A DNA stretch of 64,000 nucleotides, from the NCBI RefSeq assembly GCF_043641665.1, contig NC_092184.1, positions 22,271,108-22,335,107 of the forward strand, in the 5' to 3' direction. The notes beneath the pieces were generated by a model that did no database searches, was not told the origin of the DNA, and was given only the letters and a program-made list of their open reading frames with translations. Within the stretch, counting starts at the first letter, position 1. Every line of letters begins with the position of its first letter. Of the stretch, positions 1-13,100 are shown one piece after another. This DNA comes from Enoplosus armatus (Eukaryota > Chordata > Actinopteri > Centrarchiformes > Enoplosidae). The translations under genes and the position numbers were made by a program.

Positions 1-400
1 ACATCGGAGTCGCTCCACTGTCAATACAAAGAACAACAGGATGACTCCGTGCTGCTGCTGTCAGTGTTTTTGATCCGTCATTTTCCTAATTAGCTTAATC
101 TTCGTGGTTTTTCAGAATCAGTGGAAACAGGAGTGTGTAAAAGAGACTTGTTCAGTTCCTGAGTTAAGTTTCTGAGGTTCCATAGTTTTATGTTGGTGGA
201 AAAGAGATGATCGCTGTGAAATTCCCACGACAATCGCAACCCAGATTCGCTCCTTACCCGTTCCAACATCACCTGCAGCATGTGTTACAATAAATAATGG
301 TCTATTTAGGTAGTTATGAGGTATGATGAAGGATATATTATATGCAATGAAAATACAAATAAAAACGACACACTGGTACATGCAGACTTGTATATGAATA

Positions 401-600
401 TACACTCTGTGGCCACTTTATTAGGTACACCTGTAAAATCTACTTTTATAATGCCTATAACATTCAGTTTTTGTGGTGTTAATTCAATGACATGTTTAAG
501 CACTGAGGCCATAGTTAGTGGTGTTATTGTACTGGACTTCATTATATTCAGTGGTGTTTCCAATAGTGTGCCCCCCTCATGTGTGTGAGTGGGAAGGACA
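401..600. repeat. Dispersed fish repeat fragment (GGCCACTTTATTAGGTACACC)
   Basis: TGTGGCCACTTTATTAGGTA then CACCTGT is a hallmark border of a repeat widespread in teleosts. The following 170 bp to GGTGTTTCCAATAGTGTG may belong to it. Borders are uncertain. Confidence 0.45.
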
Positions 601-1966
601 AAACCTTTGAAAAGCCTCTGAATATAATGTACTTGAGTACAACACCGCCTGTAACTATGACCTCAGTAATAAACATACACTTGAGAAGGTTTACCCTCTA
701 AACTCTGTAAAGGTAGAATTTATGGCAAAGCAGTTGTATTGGATTGCAATAGATTGTACAGGTGTTAAGTGAATAAAGTTGCCACTGAGTGTATTTTAAA
801 AAATGAGAATAGTTTTAGAACGTACACCTTGTTTAACTCTAACATTGTTCCATTTGTACCAGAAGAGGGGGCTGTCAAATAATACTTCACTGAGAGCAGC
901 AACGTCAGGCCAGTTTGAAGTGATGCCATTGATCTTCCAAATAATAGGTGTACAGTTTATTATTATTTACTTTATCATTAAGCAGCTTTACAAACTATTA
1001 CCTAATACCTACGCTTTTCGGATTTAATATCAGAATGATGAAATTTAACATACAAGAACATTAATAGCGCAGGTGACACTAGCCATAAACATGCCAACAA
1101 CCTGTATTTAAACTGGCATGTTCAGTACAGGGAGAAATGAGTCTTGCGTGTATTGCGTGTTCACTACAGATCCATTTACTCACTCACTTTCCAAGGCCTA
1201 AAAAGTCAGTTTTTCCCGTAACACAACCTGCGGTATACCTGCCTGTGCATGCAAATTCTTATTAAAACACATTAGCATCATGGTTTTTGCGTTTTACATA
1301 TTGTGTTTTTTCCCAGTATTTATTTTAATGATACCTTGTTTGCACTGCTGACAGTGTAGTATGCTTTAATGTACCTATTATTTATGTATATGTGTGCATG
1401 AGAGCATACACTTGAAAATGTGTGTGTAATTTGCACACGTCATTTTTGGACTACAGAGAGTGTAAAAGAATAAAACAAAAATAATCACCTGCGTACTGCT
1501 CCAGGTGTCACAAAGTTGAAGATAGCGATCTTGTTTATGGAACAGTCTGTCACAAAGCAACTGACGCTGGACAGCAAAGACAAATCCACCTCCAAAACAA
1601 AACTAAAAGGTGTACATGTCCACGCAAACAACCTCTTTTAAAACGTAACAAATGTAACATGTGTTATTATGCGTGCAGTGAAGTACTGTCATGTGCCTAC
1701 AGCTTGGACAGGTTACACTGTGTAGGTGTGTATGCATATGAGGCTTTATTTACGCTTCCTGTGTGTGCGTGTGTTTGCGTGTGTGAATGTATGAGGGGCC
1801 AGTCAGTCAATCAGCCTCCCATTGAGGCGATTACACACAGATCAGGGGTCTGGTTATGCAGCCTTTGTTGTCAGCTGTTTGGTTGCATTGGGCTGCTGGC
1901 TGGTTGCTTGTTCAAACAGTCACCTGTATCTCACAGCGCCTCCATAGACGCCCAGCCATCACATCA

Positions 1967-1968
<2 letters not shown>

Positions 1969-2035
<67 letters not shown>
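1969..2035. repeat. (CA)n microsatellite, 67 bp
   Basis: Uninterrupted AC/CA array. It accounts for the His/Thr and Val/Cys repeats in overlapping spurious frames. Confidence 0.99.
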
Positions 2036-2037
<2 letters not shown>

Positions 2038-3422
2038 TAAACACGTGTTATCCAACAGTAAAGACTGCACGGCGGGGTGGGGGACGGAGGGTTGTCGGTG
2101 TGTTTGTTTGTCCACCTGGAAGTGGTTTGTTTTGCGAAACACCACTCTGTCACGGCCGGTGGTGATGGAAGATTCAGTCATGTCAAAAGCACGACCGGCG
2201 TGAAGAGAGCCAAATTGTTCAAGGTTATTGTCGCAAGTACGTTTGGCCAGCATCATTCTAGCAACCATCATTCATAATTGGATAGCCACCGTTAAAGTTA
2301 AATCTTTAACATGTTTATTTACATCAAATTCCATTTATTATTTTTTGTTTTTTTCAAATCCCAATGATTGATATCATGAATCAAAGTCTTGTTTGTTTTT
2401 TAACTCTTCACATGCTCTTGACCCTGTTATGACCCCAGTAGTAAGAGAGTTATCAAGTTATCACATGTAATACTATCGTTAGGGCATGCTTCACCAGCAC
2501 GGTTGTTTAACAGCTAACATATTAGCTCTGTAAATAAGGAAGGATGTGATGAACTTGACTGACATCTTATTAGGCTTAGCAGAAAATTAGTGTTGGCGTC
2601 AGCTGTTGCATTTGTTGTTATTTCAGTATGTGTTGTGGTATGAAGTTATTACAGCACTTCTTTAGCAGAGCATGTTTAGGAGCTGTTTGTGTATATTACT
2701 CATATAAAAGGGGTAATGTCACAGGTATGTCAATGGCACAAAAGTCTTCCAGTTTGTGCACAACCACTTCATTGCTGTCCATGTGTACATTTTTGTGTTT
2801 GTGGACATGCACGCCCTGTGCGTCTATGTAGGCTTAGGTAGTTGGTTTTCTTGGACTCAAGTGGGAAGCTAGTGTTTCCTGTTCATGTTCACGTGCGCTT
2901 GCACCTATACGTGTGCACATGTGTTTCTCAGGATCAGAGTGCTGTGTCAGTCCTGCTTTGGTGTGTGTGGAGGTGATGCTGTCCACCCTCCCTACGTGGC
3001 AGCCGTGATTGTGCTCTGGTCTTCATCACACACTCCCATGACAGGCAACTGGGGTCAACGTCTCTGCTTCCACTTACTATACCCGGGGTGCGCTTGATTT
3101 AAATGGATCCCTTTGCGTGTCAAGAATCTATTCTTTTTGTTAACACTGGTCAGGCACATTCGCTGTAACCAAGCACATCACAATTATCTCAAAACCTCTG
3201 CAGTAACATCCCATTTTAACCTGCACCTGCAATAGAATGAGCAAACTAGTCTCGTGCACAGTGACAGGTTCTCTTTATAGAGGCTGTTAGGATGACAGAA
3301 TCCATAAGCTGCTTTATTGAGGCAGAGAGGATTCGTTTAAGTTTCAAAGCCAGTCTCTCTCTTTCATGCTGTATCTGCTGTGTGTCCCTGCTCCTCTATT
3401 CTCACTTACATAGACAAGTAGG

Positions 3423-3426
<4 letters not shown>

Positions 3427-3453
<27 letters not shown>
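3427..3453. repeat. (CA)n microsatellite
   Basis: Perfect CA array of about 13 units. Confidence 0.97.
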
Positions 3454-3455
<2 letters not shown>

Positions 3456-6400
3456 TAAAGGGACATTCACTGGAAACCGCACATGCACGTACAGTTCTTT
3501 GCACACATGCGCGCACACACACAGATGGTATCCCTCACACCACAACTGTAGCCTTTCCATGCTCCATTGCGTCATGGAATCAGAAACACCATGTGCGGCT
3601 CTGGTCTTGGCTCTGAATGCACGGAGAGTGATTCTTAAGACAAGACTAATTTATGAGACAGCCGTCAAATCACAGAGGAACTTTCTTGCTGCAGCTCAGA
3701 GGCTCGGCGCTGCTGGCTATCCGCTCAGTTGATTTGTTGTTCGATGTGGGTGGCTTCCTTCCTTCGATGTGTCATTGCTAGGGGCTGCAACGAACCGCTT
3801 CGCCAGTTCAGAGATGTCCACTCACATTTCTTGAATGTCTCTGCACCATTGTTAGAATTGAACAATGACCACATGTGTTGCATGTTTACAAAACACGGAA
3901 GTTTAATCAAAACCTCGCTCATTTTTATCCAAACTGTTTGCATGGTGTCATTTGCTTACACTCACAAGTCCAGCTTCTACACAATAGTTATAAATTTACC
4001 TTCGAGTAGCAACGAGGGACATGTTTTGCCTCAATCTGGCATTAACTGGTTGAGAGCCAGCTTCAGACCCAAATTATGTCTTGACTGACTCGGCCCATAA
4101 TATTTATTCAAACATTGTTGTCTTGGTATTGAACAATTCTTAATTCTTTTAATTCTTAAAATAATTTCTACTAAAAGTAATTCGGCTGCATTTTTTTCAT
4201 AATGAAGAGGAATTTTTATTCAACATATAAGTGATCACATATGCTAAATGTAAAACATACAAGAGATATTTCATTTCAGAGACTGATCAGGTAAAAGCCA
4301 TTATTATAGTAGTTCATAGAAACTACACAGCTCCCTGCCAATCTAAAATTAAGCTGGATAGCTTAGCAGGTGCATTTGATTTTATGCCTCTAATGCTACA
4401 CGCTACTTCAAACATGTAACATGTAAATACCGCAATCACATTTTTTTTACAGAAGCTTCACGTGGGTTTATGCTGTGTGGCAAAACCTCAGACATCCTGC
4501 TTACAATGAAAGCACAGTAAGCAATGTCTTTACCATGTCAGTGCTGTCAGTGGACCACAAAGAGGGAAGGCTGAACTCGGGTTGGCCAGCACCACCATAA
4601 TCTTGAAAACTGGAGTGCCTTCCTCAAGGTTACCAACATATCCAGATACAATTGTAGTGTGTTGCCGTTGGCTTGGTCTGCTTACTGTATGTGTTACTCT
4701 CACTCCTAACTCCAGGTGATCTGTTTGTTTGGGTCGCGTAAAACAAATACGCTTGCAGAGAGATGCCAGCCGGTCAACACTGGAGCACAGATGCCATCAA
4801 ACATTAGCTGCGGTCAGCCCCAATAGCGTGCAGTCAGCCAGCTTATTGTTTATAGCAAGACACGCAAACCCGCTATGTCACAGAATTGAGAGACTGACCC
4901 GAGGTGGACCTTCGGCTACAGACTGATGAGTGGAAGAGAAAGCTGCCTGTTAACAAACTCCATCAGAATCACTTTGAACAGCTGCTTCCTGAAAGCTGTT
5001 AACAGTTCAGATGTTTAGAATATTAAGATATAAATGAGATGACCCTTTTTGAAGTTACAGTGCAAACATGAGTCAAGTCCTTTAGAGGTTTTGAGTAACG
5101 CCAGTTGGTCTGATGAAGAATTTGAAGTCTACCCTGAGGCCTTGGGCTCAAACCATTTGTATGTAATTGCAGCCATAATAAATTTGCTGACTGAAAGTAT
5201 TAATCGTAAGAAAGATTTGTTGAGGTCTCCTGGCAGCCCGGCCTTTCCCCTCACACCTACTTTATTTGTCTTGCCAGGGGAGGATGAGTGGGCGCAAGGC
5301 TGAAACTGGCATTAAGGGAGGTGTATGTCTTACAGTATGTGTCAGGGCATCTGAAAGAAGAATTGTAAAGTGAGTTGAAAGGTACCAGGGAGAGCAGAAT
5401 TATTCTTGGAAGAAAGAGACAAAATGGGCGGAGGTCAAGGGGTTACAGAGATGTCTTGTCAAGGTGCCGAGGGCATCTGGGCAAACACAGACCAGAAGAG
5501 GGGATGGACACCTTGGCATGTCGTCTTGCCCACAGGGCAGTCTAAACAAAGTAGTTGAACTAGGAGGAAAATACTTCGGGGAGGGGACGAGGCCTCGAAC
5601 AGATGCCTTTATTGACTCTGCGCATGTGTGTATTTTTGTGTGTGTCTGTACTTTTGTGACCGTACACATTTCTGTAATGAAGAAGGGGACTGTTTGTTTG
5701 TGTAAGCCAGACCTGAATTTATGCATTTTTGTGTGTTTGTCTCTGTGCGAGCATGTCCCGGGGTATGTTTGGGGTGAGAACAGTGGGCTCAGTGGGCTCA
5801 GTGTCTACTACCCCCGAACGCAAGAATGTCATCTTTATGTAGGGGCGTTTAATATGTGTTGACTAAGCTTGGGAAACTGCCTCCATGGCTGCTATATTTC
5901 TCCAGGCTGGGCCAAAAATAATCCCACCGTCAGCTCTATATTCAGCTAGACAGAAGTTTAATTTGTCTGAATATCAGTTGTCGTACTCAAAAGAAATAGT
6001 GTGTTAAAGTCTATTGGAAATATGTCCTTTGTGACACCCGTAGTCAAAGTAGTGGGAGTGTGATGTATCACCATTCATCCATACAATCAGAATAATACTC
6101 ACTGTAGTACACACTACTGTAGGCCCACTGTACGTGTGTGTCTGCTATTTGTCAAACCGATGTGTCACTGTCTAGTCGCACTTCTTTCATCTATCGCCAA
6201 TAATGGACTGCGCTGCCTCTTAATTTCTCAGCTCCTTTTTTAATCGTGTTTGATAGGAAAAGCATCTGCTGAGTCCTGGGAGAGGATAGCAGAGGATGGG
6301 AGGGGTGAAAAGCAAAAGGGGGAAATTCCTGAGATAACTATATCAGAGGTTAGAAGGGCCAGATTGACAGACAGCCCAGTCCAAACAACCCGATTTAGCC

Positions 6401-7001
6401 CACAGGAACTCGGTCTGAACTTCAGCGCCACAGGAAGACACACATGGAGGGAGGGGGGGAAAGGCTGAGGGGTGCAAATGGGGAAATGGAGGGATATGAA
6501 AAAGATGGAGGGGAGGGAAGCACTGTAGAGGGGAAAATGTAGGGAAGGTTGAGAGAGGCCCAGGCATTGATGGGTGAGTATATGCAAGGACAGACGGGGT
6601 TGGAGGGGTTAGATGAGTGCACACTAAGAATATGAGCAGGAAATTAGATTTACTAACTTCTCCGACAACCTCCCTAAAGGCAAGGAAGTACAAATGTCCC
6701 AGTTCGGTTTGACTGGTGGTGGTTCCCTTCGCTACAGTAGAGATGAAAGAGTGACTTGGCAGGCAATGACACAAATGTGTCTCTTTTTACAAGGTATACG
6801 CGTTGCAGCCCCAGTCTGTAGTAACGGTATGGCTTTGTTGAAATAGATACTGGTTGTTTACTCTGAAATTAGTTTTCTGAGCTGTTGATACACGGATCGA
6901 CTGTCTGAGAATGTTAAATATGGGTTTAATACAGATTAGGTTGGCTTGCAAGCCGGCAATTTGGTAAAGACCTTGATGTTCAAACTGTGTGTCTGGTGCA
7001 G

Positions 7002-7157
7002 GTGTTCCGGGTGGCCAGCGTTTGTCTAGGCAGCCCTCCTGAGACCATCTGTTGGGAGTACAGGGACAAGGACAAGAACTTCCATCGCATGGGACCCCTC
7101 ACCCCTCAGGAGTTCTACAGGGAGCACGTCAAACCCCTATACAACATTCAAGACAAA
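7002..7157 (+). CDS. blmh: blmh internal exon (phase 0 to 0)
   Basis: This exon of 52 codons begins VFRVASVCLG and ends NIQDK. It is bounded by the acceptor gtgcag at 6996-7001 and the donor gtatgt. It matches the human segment IFRVVCICLG to NMEDK. It is the first blmh exon seen in the window. Confidence 0.95.
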
Positions 7158-10100
7158 GTATGTGACCCGTTACACTCATCAGATAGGCCATGTAACTTGC
7201 TGTTGGTCACTACTGTGTTGAACCTCAGTTTCTGACTCCCTGTGGCAAGTTGTGCTGTTTTCTGAGCTCGTATGGTAACTCTCTACCCTCCTCAGGTCTG
7301 CCTCGTGAACGACCCCCGACCCCAGAACCCTTATGGGAAGCTGTACAGTGTTGAGTTCCTAGGTAACATGGTTGGAGGCCGCAGCACTCTGTACAACAAC
7401 CAGCCCATTCAGCTGCTGAAAAAGGCTGCAGCTGAGTCCATCAAAGAGGGAGAGGTAGGTTGGGGCAAAAGGGCGTAACTGTAGACACAAGTATGTACAT
7501 TTGAGTACGTCTGCATGCGTGAACTTCATACATCTGAACATGGCTACTGTTTTTCTCTTAGGCGGTGTGGTTCGGATGTGACGTAGGGAAACATTTCCAC
7601 GGCAAGCTGGGTATTAATGACATGAATGTGTGAGTATAACTCAAACACATCCGATGAGTATTGTTGAACAGATGTGGTATGGCATCCTTGGCATTATATG
7701 GATTTTTATATTGCAAAATCTATCCACTAGATTCTCCAAATGGTTTAAACAAGTTATTGTTTTAATGCTGTTTGAACGCTGTTTGGCCCAGAAATTAGAA
7801 TCAATGAATTCAGCGTTACTAACATGGCTTTAGTTTCATTTGTCAAATGTAGTAGTGTTAGGGATGCAGTAAACTTTTGGATTTGATGCTTCACATCAAA
7901 TGAAGTCACTCCAGGTCACAGCCACAACACCACCGTGGCACTAAAAGGAACACGTTTCTTGTATTTCGCGTCATTTTGTGTTTTGTCTTAAAAATTAAGA
8001 GGTTAGTTACCGCTTAATAGTTGTCGGACTATCGAAAGCAAAATTAACCGAAGCTGGCATCCCTAGACAGCACCAACGAACACCAGCCACTAAATGTAAA
8101 ATTACTCTCCTAAAATCAATTTTACCAGTGAATTGGCCCAGTTCTGTTTGGCACTGCTGCATCCCAGTCTGTGCCATGACTGCAGGGTTCACATTACAAG
8201 AGCAGACCTCATCGGCCTTCACAAGGTGTCAGTCTCTCCACAGGGGAAAAGTTGCTCATCTTTGCCCTTCAGGTGCAGCAGCATCTGTGTCTGTCTGAAG
8301 TGCGTCTGTGTGAGTTGCTGGCGCCAGGCTTAAATTTGCCCACTGAACCAAACCAGCGTGGTGCCGAATGTCTGGTACCGTCTCTGTTGAGGCTCATCTT
8401 TCAGACAGATCTTTTCCTGTACCGGGAGATTATAATTGGAATGAGGCTGAGGCGTAATGGAGCCTCATTTCTAGTCATGTTCAAGAAAGGAATGAAAAGG
8501 TGAGCTGTTTTTAGCCTGAGCAGGATCCCAGACTTATGAATGTATTGCTTTTGGCCCTTTATGTTCATCACACCTCATCCCCTGCCCCTACGATGAAGAT
8601 ATATTAGGATTGTTGGGGTATGAAATGGACAGTTACCCATGAAGTTATCAAAACCTATGTAGGTGAAATCAAGGGCAGAGTGTGAACAGAGGAGGTAGTG
8701 TTAATGTGATTTTTGTGCATGTCTGTGTGTGTGCGCAGGTTCAACCATGAGCTCGTGTTTGGAGTTTCGGTGAAGAACCTCTCAAAGGCAGAGCGGCTGA
8801 TATATGGCGACTCTCTCATGACCCACGCTATGATCCTCACTGCTGTCACAGACAAGGTATGCTCACACAAACACACAGCTCAGGTGTGTGACTGTTCAGT
8901 AAACTCATGCAAACATACGGTACGTATACAAGCAGACCAACAGGAACGCACACATTCAGAGTTTCCCAGGGTTTATTGCATCAAAGCCTTGCTGCATGTT
9001 TACGCTGCTTTAATCGGCTGCAGTTTTTCATAGTGATGTCAATTTCCCCCCTTGTAAGTAACCCCAGCTGTTAGGACACTTTCTTTCCTCGAGTCTTGGC
9101 CTCTCACTCTTATCTCCCCATCGTCTGCTCTCTCTTTCTCTCTCTCAGGACGGGAAAGAAGGCTATGAGAAGTGGAGGGTGGAAAACTCCTGGGGCGATG
9201 ACCGTGGGAACAAAGGTAACACATTATTATACTATTCCTACTTTCAGTGCTTTCCTTTAGGGTGTGATTTTTTTTTCTTTAGATTTAACCTGTAATTGTT
9301 ATTTACTTTTTGATTTATTTTAATTTGGTCTTTTGACATCTTTCTCACAGCACGCTGGCTCGTGATAAACCATCATCTTCCTGTTTGTGTCTATTGAATT
9401 AAGAACAGGATTAGACTGAGAGGTTCCCCCCCGTGTTGCTGCGTTATGAACTTGTAATTGGCTGTGTCCTGTCTCAAAGACTCACAGACATACATAGAGG
9501 CACAGCAGCCCTTATTGTGTTTTTTTGAGCTCAATGTCTCCAGGTCCAGTTGCATAAATGTAGTTACAGAATGAGCTAATCCTTAAGGCCAGAAAGCAGC
9601 ACAGTGAAACCTCCAAGTGTCTTTGCCAAATACATGGTTCTATAGACTTGGTGACATAGTGACGACTCACAGGGCTAGTTGGTGAACTACTGTCTCTGGC
9701 GAGCTAACTGCTAAGACGCTAGCCAGAACATGCTAGCACAAGTAACTATAGCTCCCTGAGCTTCTTTCTTTTTTCTCTGTTCTGGGCTGTTTCGTCCCCC
9801 CTGACATTTCCTTCTCAGGACTGTACATCATTTCATTCAATAAAATGGGTAAAAAAATCTTCAAGCTAACCGTCAGCTAGCCAGCACATTTGCTTCATCA
9901 CTAAGAGGACACAGATCACACAGTTTATTCAAAAGACGTATATGTACCATCAACTTCTCCTAACTGTCTGCAAACAGTTACTCTTTTGTGGAGCAGTTTG
10001 TACTGTGGCAGAGTAGGTGAATAAAATGGTATGGTTCAACACAGCTAATAAACTATGATAGCTTCCTCCATTTTGGGAAGACGGCTCACTGTTGGTCAAC

Positions 10101-13100
10101 ACAAAGTGTGCAGGTTTACTGTGTGTTGAGGGTCCATGAGAATGAAACTTGTGTTGTGACCAGGCCTTAAGACTGGTGGAGAGTATAACTCTTTGATACA
10201 ACACTGACGTATGACTTGTAGTTGTAAAATGGGAACTTTTGAACCTTATTTTTCTTTTTTTGTGGTCAGTTTACTGAGTTGTTTTTTGTTTTGTTTTTTA
10301 AACCACAAATTCGAAATTGAATTTAACAAACTAAGTCAGTCTTGGGCTAGCTACCAGTAAGTCATTTTGATGCATTGAGGAAAGATGTTGTCATTAAATA
10401 AGTAAGGTTGGTTTGTTTTATGCAACAGGCCCCACAACACAGCAGGTACTCCCCACCACTGCCCCAGACTTTACTGTCTGCTGTTGTTATTCCCTCTATC
10501 CTTTCATCTCTGCTTCTCATCTTCCTCTGACCCTCTCTGACTCTTCTCCATCTCTGGGCTCGACATTCCACTGCAAATTATAGGAGAGTATTTCAGGTCA
10601 GTCATGCATCGTCTGGCAACATACACATACACTACAGCGTATACACACAGAGCGACACACACATACTCACAATATTTGCTCGAACCCACAAACCGTAGTG
10701 ACTGTTGGGAAAACATGTGAAAACCCCTCAGTCAAATCAAATGTATTTCACGCATATCTTATTCCATAAACACCAGCAGATAGAGAAGGCCAGGGCCCCC
10801 AGCCCGTCCGCAGCCAAATTGATAAAGTGTTCGAGAACAAAAGTTCAAGAAGTGGAGTTCACTTGGGAATCTGGGGGCTTTGTTTGTTTGACAAAGGCTG
10901 AGGGGGGAAAAGAGGCACAAGTGGAGAAAAGGAGAGGAGAGCATGCAGGAGAAAAGAAGGAGATGAAACAGAAATGGAGATGTGGATCAGGTAGAATCAG
11001 TTAGAAATAAGGGAAAAACAAAGGCAAGTAGATGTAGATGATTCTGGAAAGATGACAAAGGAGAAATTGGAAGAAGAGTGGTAATGGCTGTGGATCAGAG
11101 GGAGAGAGTGGAGTGTGTTTGTAAGGTTTGTAAAGGCTTAACGTCTCCCTTCAGGCCTTTTTTTAATATTCGTCCTAACCCTGAAGGAGTCCCTCATGAG
11201 AGGTTTAACTTTCTGTTTCCTCCATCTCTAAGCCCTCACACTGCCGCTGTTATGGCTCCGCTCGCTCCACAGCTCATACTTTCACACCGTTTCAGACAAA
11301 TGTTTTTTATTTTCAATTTGATTTGACATACGCCCGAGGTGGACTCCTTCACATTCGTCACAAGTTTTGTTTGAGCTCTGAATGAGTTTGACGTGGCGAG
11401 AGAGAGAGAGATACTATTATTTTTTTACGAACATGACTCTATTAAATAAATACAGGAAGATGATAATGTGGATGGAAGGATTTCCTTGGTAGCGGACATA
11501 ACAGATTCTTGGGAAGAGAAGCTTCATTAGCTTTTAAATATGCTTCTAATCCATTGCCATTATTTTGCACCCAAACCGCAGTTGCATATCTGTCCCTTCA
11601 CATCATTTAAAGGTCCCATGAAATGAAAAATGCCTTTTCTGTGGTCTTACCGCAACTCTGCGGGTGTACTGTTCCCCGTCTATTCTTATGTACCAAATAC
11701 AAAAACAAATGCATTTTCACATATTTCAAGTTAGAATACCACACTTTCCTTTATGCTGTCAAGTGTCAAAATTATTTCGCAGATGCATCTTGTGCTCTAA
11801 TCACAGACTCAGCCAACCTCAGTTAAGTCTAAATCATGTTCAATGTGGAGTCCAGCCCTAACTTTTTTTTTTCATATGGAAACATATCAAACTACAAGGA
11901 TTAACCACAGTCTGAAAAGCACTTCTTTTGACCTTTTGATTGACTTTTTTGGTCTTGTGTCCTCATTTCTATATTAAGCTTTATTTTTAGCCATGCTACC
12001 TACCGCCATGGCTCAGGGGATGCCAATGTTCATCAGTCGGTTGGTAGCTCGGTCAACGAAAGCATGTTAGCATGCTGATGTTAGCATTTAGCTCAAAGCA
12101 CCACTGTGCCGGAATACAGCCCGACAGAGCAGCTAACATGGCTGCGGACTCTTAGTCTTGTTGTTAGGCATTCAGCGGGCAATAAAAACAAAAACTTTGT
12201 TCACTTCCATTATTTTGCCTAAACTTGAAATGAGAAATCATGTTTCATGTTGGCCAGTGAAAGTCGTGTGCAGTGAATTGCTGCTGAAGTTAGAAAGCAA
12301 GATGGCTGCTCCACACTCTTCTAGCTTACAGTGCGTCCATCTGTTCTGAGACAGGACAGTCAGCCTATCCCTAAAAACAAATAATGACACCCAACATTCA
12401 CACACACACGGACACACACACACACACACACACCACCATGCCACCCAACACGCGGGTTCCAGGAAGCTCACATCAACACACACACACGGATACCACAGTG
12501 AGGACCAGGCAACGTGCCATCGAAGATTTGCGTACTTGGAAGAACACACATACACAACAGACACGCCATCCCTGATACATTGTTTTGAACCGTGGCACGT
12601 TCTTGCGGTTACCCTGACGTCTTCGATAAGTCAGCTTGACAGTAGGAGGGATGCTCTCGTTTGCTCAACTCTGCACACATGAGGAGGGGAAAAGAAGAGT
12701 AAAATAACTTGAATTCACTCTTGGATCTGGTTGCCAGTTCTCATCCAGCTTTCCGTATGCATCAGTGTCAGTATTCTGGTAACTTTTAGTCTGTGTTATC
12801 TAAGTAGAAGACTCGCATGCAGACCTTTCATTTTAATGAATCATTTCAGCATGGGGCTACATCCTCATCCAAAAAGAGATTAGGTTATCCCAACATGCCA
12901 AATTCAAGGTAGGCTTTCAAAACCACCCTAGATTCGGCCATGTTGACCTTGTATGACTACACACACGGACACAGAGGGAGAGGGAGAGAGACAGACATTG
13001 TTTAGTTTTATCAGGGTGGGCGTGCAGAGGTGTTGAATGCATACTGCACTGCAGGGTGGAGGCCCCCTTCTGCCTGTTGAAACAATAGAGTTTAGTGATA

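Larger units (their letters stand above)
1..7001. other. Presumed blmh intron, no coding exon recognised
   Basis: No blmh exon or other gene was recognised in these 7 kb on either strand. The stretch holds CA arrays (1969-2035, 3427-3453) and a fragment near 401-600 that opens with the common teleost repeat motif CTTTATTAGGTACACC. It also holds a purine-rich block (about 6430-6600) whose complement gives spurious Pro/Ser-rich frames. It is most simply the intron before the 7002 exon. The left end could instead lie outside the gene if the upstream exons are elsewhere. Confidence 0.55.

Noticed and set aside
1659..2165. 168-residue open frame and opposite-strand frames with poly His/Thr and Val/Cys
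   Set aside because: They exist only because a CA array of 67 bp has no stops. There is no splice or codon support.
6240..6774. Minus-strand Pro/Ser/Phe-rich frames
   Set aside because: Complement of a purine-rich block in the blmh intron. No splice or homology support.
10585..10598. Tiny AG...GT exon-like segment in the blmh last intron
   Set aside because: Both flanking exons join in phase without it, and short AG...GT pairs are common by chance.
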